NCBI GenBank assembly: GCA_023379515.1
Contig: JAMCQQ010000364.1
Location: 1-8,750 of the forward strand
Reading direction: 5' to 3'
DNA: 8,750 nucleotides
Source: Actinomycetota bacterium
Lineage (GTDB): Bacteria > Actinomycetota > Humimicrobiia > Humimicrobiales > Humimicrobiaceae
Shown: one piece after another, positions 7,479 through 8,750 of the stretch
Layout: every line of letters starts with the position of its first letter
Position numbering within the stretch: the stretch's first letter is position 1
Notes under the pieces: generated by a model
The model's input: only the letters and a program-made list of their open reading frames with translations
Database searches by the model: none
Told to the model about the DNA's origin: nothing
Made by a program: the position numbers and the translations under genes

Positions 7479-8616
7479 AAATGGTACATAGTATTAGTAC
7501 TATTATGCCTATTAGTCCTACTACTAAGCCTAAATTAAAACTCTTGGGATTATAGAAAAATTCAATCGTGTGTTCTCCTTTTGGAACTGCAACTGCTCTT
7601 AAAGTGTAATCTGCAATTAATATTTTTGAAACATTACCGTCTATTGTTACATTCCATTCCGGATAATAGTTATCGGATAAAAACAAAAGAGTATTACCTG
7701 ATGTATTAACTTTAAATTCTATTTTATTAGGTCTATATGAAATAAGTTTTACATTTCCTTTTGATTTAGCATCCAACGATACAGAAGGAGATTCTTCTAA
7801 AATTAAAGTCTTTTTTAAATCTATATTTTTATCGTAAATTAGTAAAAGTGCTTCTTTCTTATCTTTTGCCAAAACAAAGTCGGAAGTTAAGAAAAATCTT
7901 GGCAGCGCATTTTTATTTTTATAAATTTGCCAGGGGTATGTTTTATAAACCAACTCGTATTGTTCTTTTGGAAAAGTTGATAAATCCGGATTTTGCCAAG
8001 CATCTTTTAAATCAACTTTATGTAAAATATATTTTATCCCCAGTAAATCCAGCACTCTTTTTCTGAAAAAATTATTTTTTAAATCATCCGGTCCGTATCC
8101 CGGTGCAATATTTGCATCCGGCCTTGGAAGAGTTTGCGGAAGTTTTCCGTTAGTAGATGATGAAAGCAGTTCCGTATATCTTGCAATATGCAATGGGTCA
8201 TTGCCTTCCGGCGAATACGTCCCGTCAACTGATTGAAAATTAGGCATAATATATCCTGAACCATAACCCCAAAATCTATTTATGCCTGAAATTTCTTTAA
8301 CACGGGCAATTACTTTAGTTTCCGGGTATGTAAAACTTGCAGGAGCAAAAGGAGTAATTTTATGGAAAAAATAAAAAAGGTCAAAGAAAACTAATAAAAA
8401 AATTAATACATAAAAAACTTTTACGCTAATTCGCTTTGCAAAATATGCAACAATTGTTGCTAATATAATTGCTGTAGGAAAAATCATATTGCGGATTGAT
8501 ATTTTAAGATTAGCTGATAAATCAGGACTTAATTTATATAATGTAACTACCGCTATCCATATAGAAAGATAGGCTAATAAATATAAATATAAAAATACTA
8601 AATTCTCTTGTTGCAA
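7450..8616 (-). CDS. YfhO-type membrane protein, C-terminal half only (5' end lost at a strand-switch junction)
   Basis: The open frame begins after a TAA at 8631-8629 and has no ATG at its head; the first start codon is TTG at 8616. From that TTG it gives 388 residues. Three hydrophobic helices lie at about 7-25, 42-60 and 67-84. Then comes the YfhO-type signature: ITPFAPASFTYPETKVIARV (87-106), followed by FWGYGS and SPEGNDPLHIARYTELL (135-151). The beta-rich C-terminal domain ends in NYYPEWNVTIDGN (316-328), VPKGEHTIEFFYNP and a last helix. YfhO proteins are usually about twice this long, with an N-terminal half of many helices, and YfhO relatives are implicated in glycosylation of cell-wall polymers. 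That half is absent here. Immediately upstream the sequence turns into plus-strand YfhO-like code. I read this as a truncated gene, not a short native protein starting at TTG. The TAG stop lies within the next gene. Confidence 0.8.
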   Translation of the reverse strand: MQQENLVFLYLYLLAYLSIWIAVVTLYKLSPDLSANLKISIRNMIFPTAIILATIVAYFAKRISVKVFYVLIFLLVFFDLFYFFHKITPFAPASFTYPETKVIARVKEISGINRFWGYGSGYIMPNFQSVDGTYSPEGNDPLHIARYTELLSSSTNGKLPQTLPRPDANIAPGYGPDDLKNNFFRKRVLDLLGIKYILHKVDLKDAWQNPDLSTFPKEQYELVYKTYPWQIYKNKNALPRFFLTSDFVLAKDKKEALLLIYDKNIDLKKTLILEESPSVSLDAKSKGNVKLISYRPNKIEFKVNTSGNTLLFLSDNYYPEWNVTIDGNVSKILIADYTLRAVAVPKGEHTIEFFYNPKSFNLGLVVGLIGIIVLILCTIYVKKYKEKN

Positions 8617-8626
8617 CGGTTGTAGA

Positions 8627-8750
8627 AATTACTGGCTAGACGGAACTTATATTGAAAGAGTATTGTACCCAGGGAGCGTAGTTTTACTCTTTGCGGTATT
8701 TTCCGTATTTAACAAAATAAAAATTACAGAGAGAAAATTCTTTTTAGTAG
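8627..8750 (+). pseudogene. Fragment of a YfhO-type membrane protein on the opposite strand (internal piece, runs off the right edge)
   Basis: Reading the plus strand from 8627 gives NYWLDGTYIERVLYPG, then a hydrophobic helix (SVVLLFAVFSVF) and a basic turn (NKIKITERKFFLV) up to the window edge, with no stop. The frame is open from 8573, but 8573-8626 has no start codon and its translation (a Lys/Tyr/Asn/Cys-rich run) is not protein-like, being the antisense of the minus-strand gene. An aromatic-DG-x-YIERV-Y-PG block followed by a helix is what I expect in the middle of YfhO-type proteins, shortly before the part seen at 8616-7450. None of the three minus-strand frames is open across this stretch. 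It is therefore probably the same or a sister gene in inverted orientation. The family call rests on a short segment. Confidence 0.55.

Noticed and set aside
7848..8264. Small frames at 7848-8066 (plus) and 8079-8264 (minus)
   Set aside because: They lie wholly within the YfhO-type frame, which has recognisable motifs through this region; no independent support.
8573..8626. Start of a native plus-strand gene before the YfhO-like fragment
   Set aside because: No ATG, GTG or TTG codon was found in that frame and the translated sequence looks like antisense of the minus-strand gene, so the coding match only begins near 8627.
1..8750. Alternative genetic code (UAA or UGA read as an amino acid) explaining the flippase stop
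   Set aside because: TAA properly ends the genes at 1060, 2069 and 5907 next to following starts, and TGA ends those at 139, 3510 and 4223, so neither is reassigned.

Overview
The window is AT-rich (by eye roughly one third GC), very densely packed, and coded almost entirely on the minus strand. It reads as part of a cell-envelope polysaccharide or glycoconjugate locus. Genes overlap by 4 to 29 bases or sit 1 to 3 bases apart, with almost no recognisable Shine-Dalgarno sequences. The contents (several GT2 glycosyltransferases, a Wzx-type flippase, and PTPS-related and YfhO-type membrane proteins) and the AT-rich style fit a Patescibacteria/CPR genome, most likely Microgenomates (for example Levybacteria, Roizmanbacteria or Woesebacteria relatives). 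That placement is inference from style, not a phylogenetic result. TGA, TAA and TAG all end genes, and TGA does so in ATGA overlaps, so the recoded UGA of Gracilibacteria/Absconditabacteria does not apply.

Layout in transcription order, high to low coordinates. 8627-8750 carries a plus-strand fragment of a YfhO-type membrane protein. 8616-7450 carries the C-terminal half of a YfhO-type protein on the minus strand; the two pieces meet head to head at about 8617-8626. Then come two tandem PTPS-related, GT-C-like membrane proteins (7478-5907 and 5923-4223), a DPM1-like GT2 enzyme without membrane anchor (4226-3510), and a Wzx-type flippase (3523-2069) with an in-frame TAA at codon 44. A WaaE-like GT2 (2067-1060), a rhamnosyltransferase-like GT2 (1056-139) and the first 47 codons of another GT2 (142-1) complete the run. 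No stretch over 300 bases lacks a gene. No RNA gene, CRISPR array, transposase, promoter or terminator could be supported.

How the genes may work together (inference): the DPM1-like enzyme would charge polyprenyl phosphate with a sugar on the inner face, and the multi-pass GT-C-like proteins would use such donors on the outer face. The other GT2 enzymes would build an oligosaccharide on a lipid carrier, and the Wzx flippase would move it across the membrane.

The most unusual signals are structural. A 25-bp perfect inverted repeat (3050-3074 and 3384-3408) supplies the stop codon that interrupts the flippase without shifting its frame, as expected of a template-switch copy. The YfhO pieces at the right end face in opposite directions with the middle of the protein absent, as expected of a fold-back chimera or an inversion. 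The WaaE-like gene also carries an extra N-terminal segment bounded by a GC-rich inverted repeat, resembling an in-frame palindromic element.
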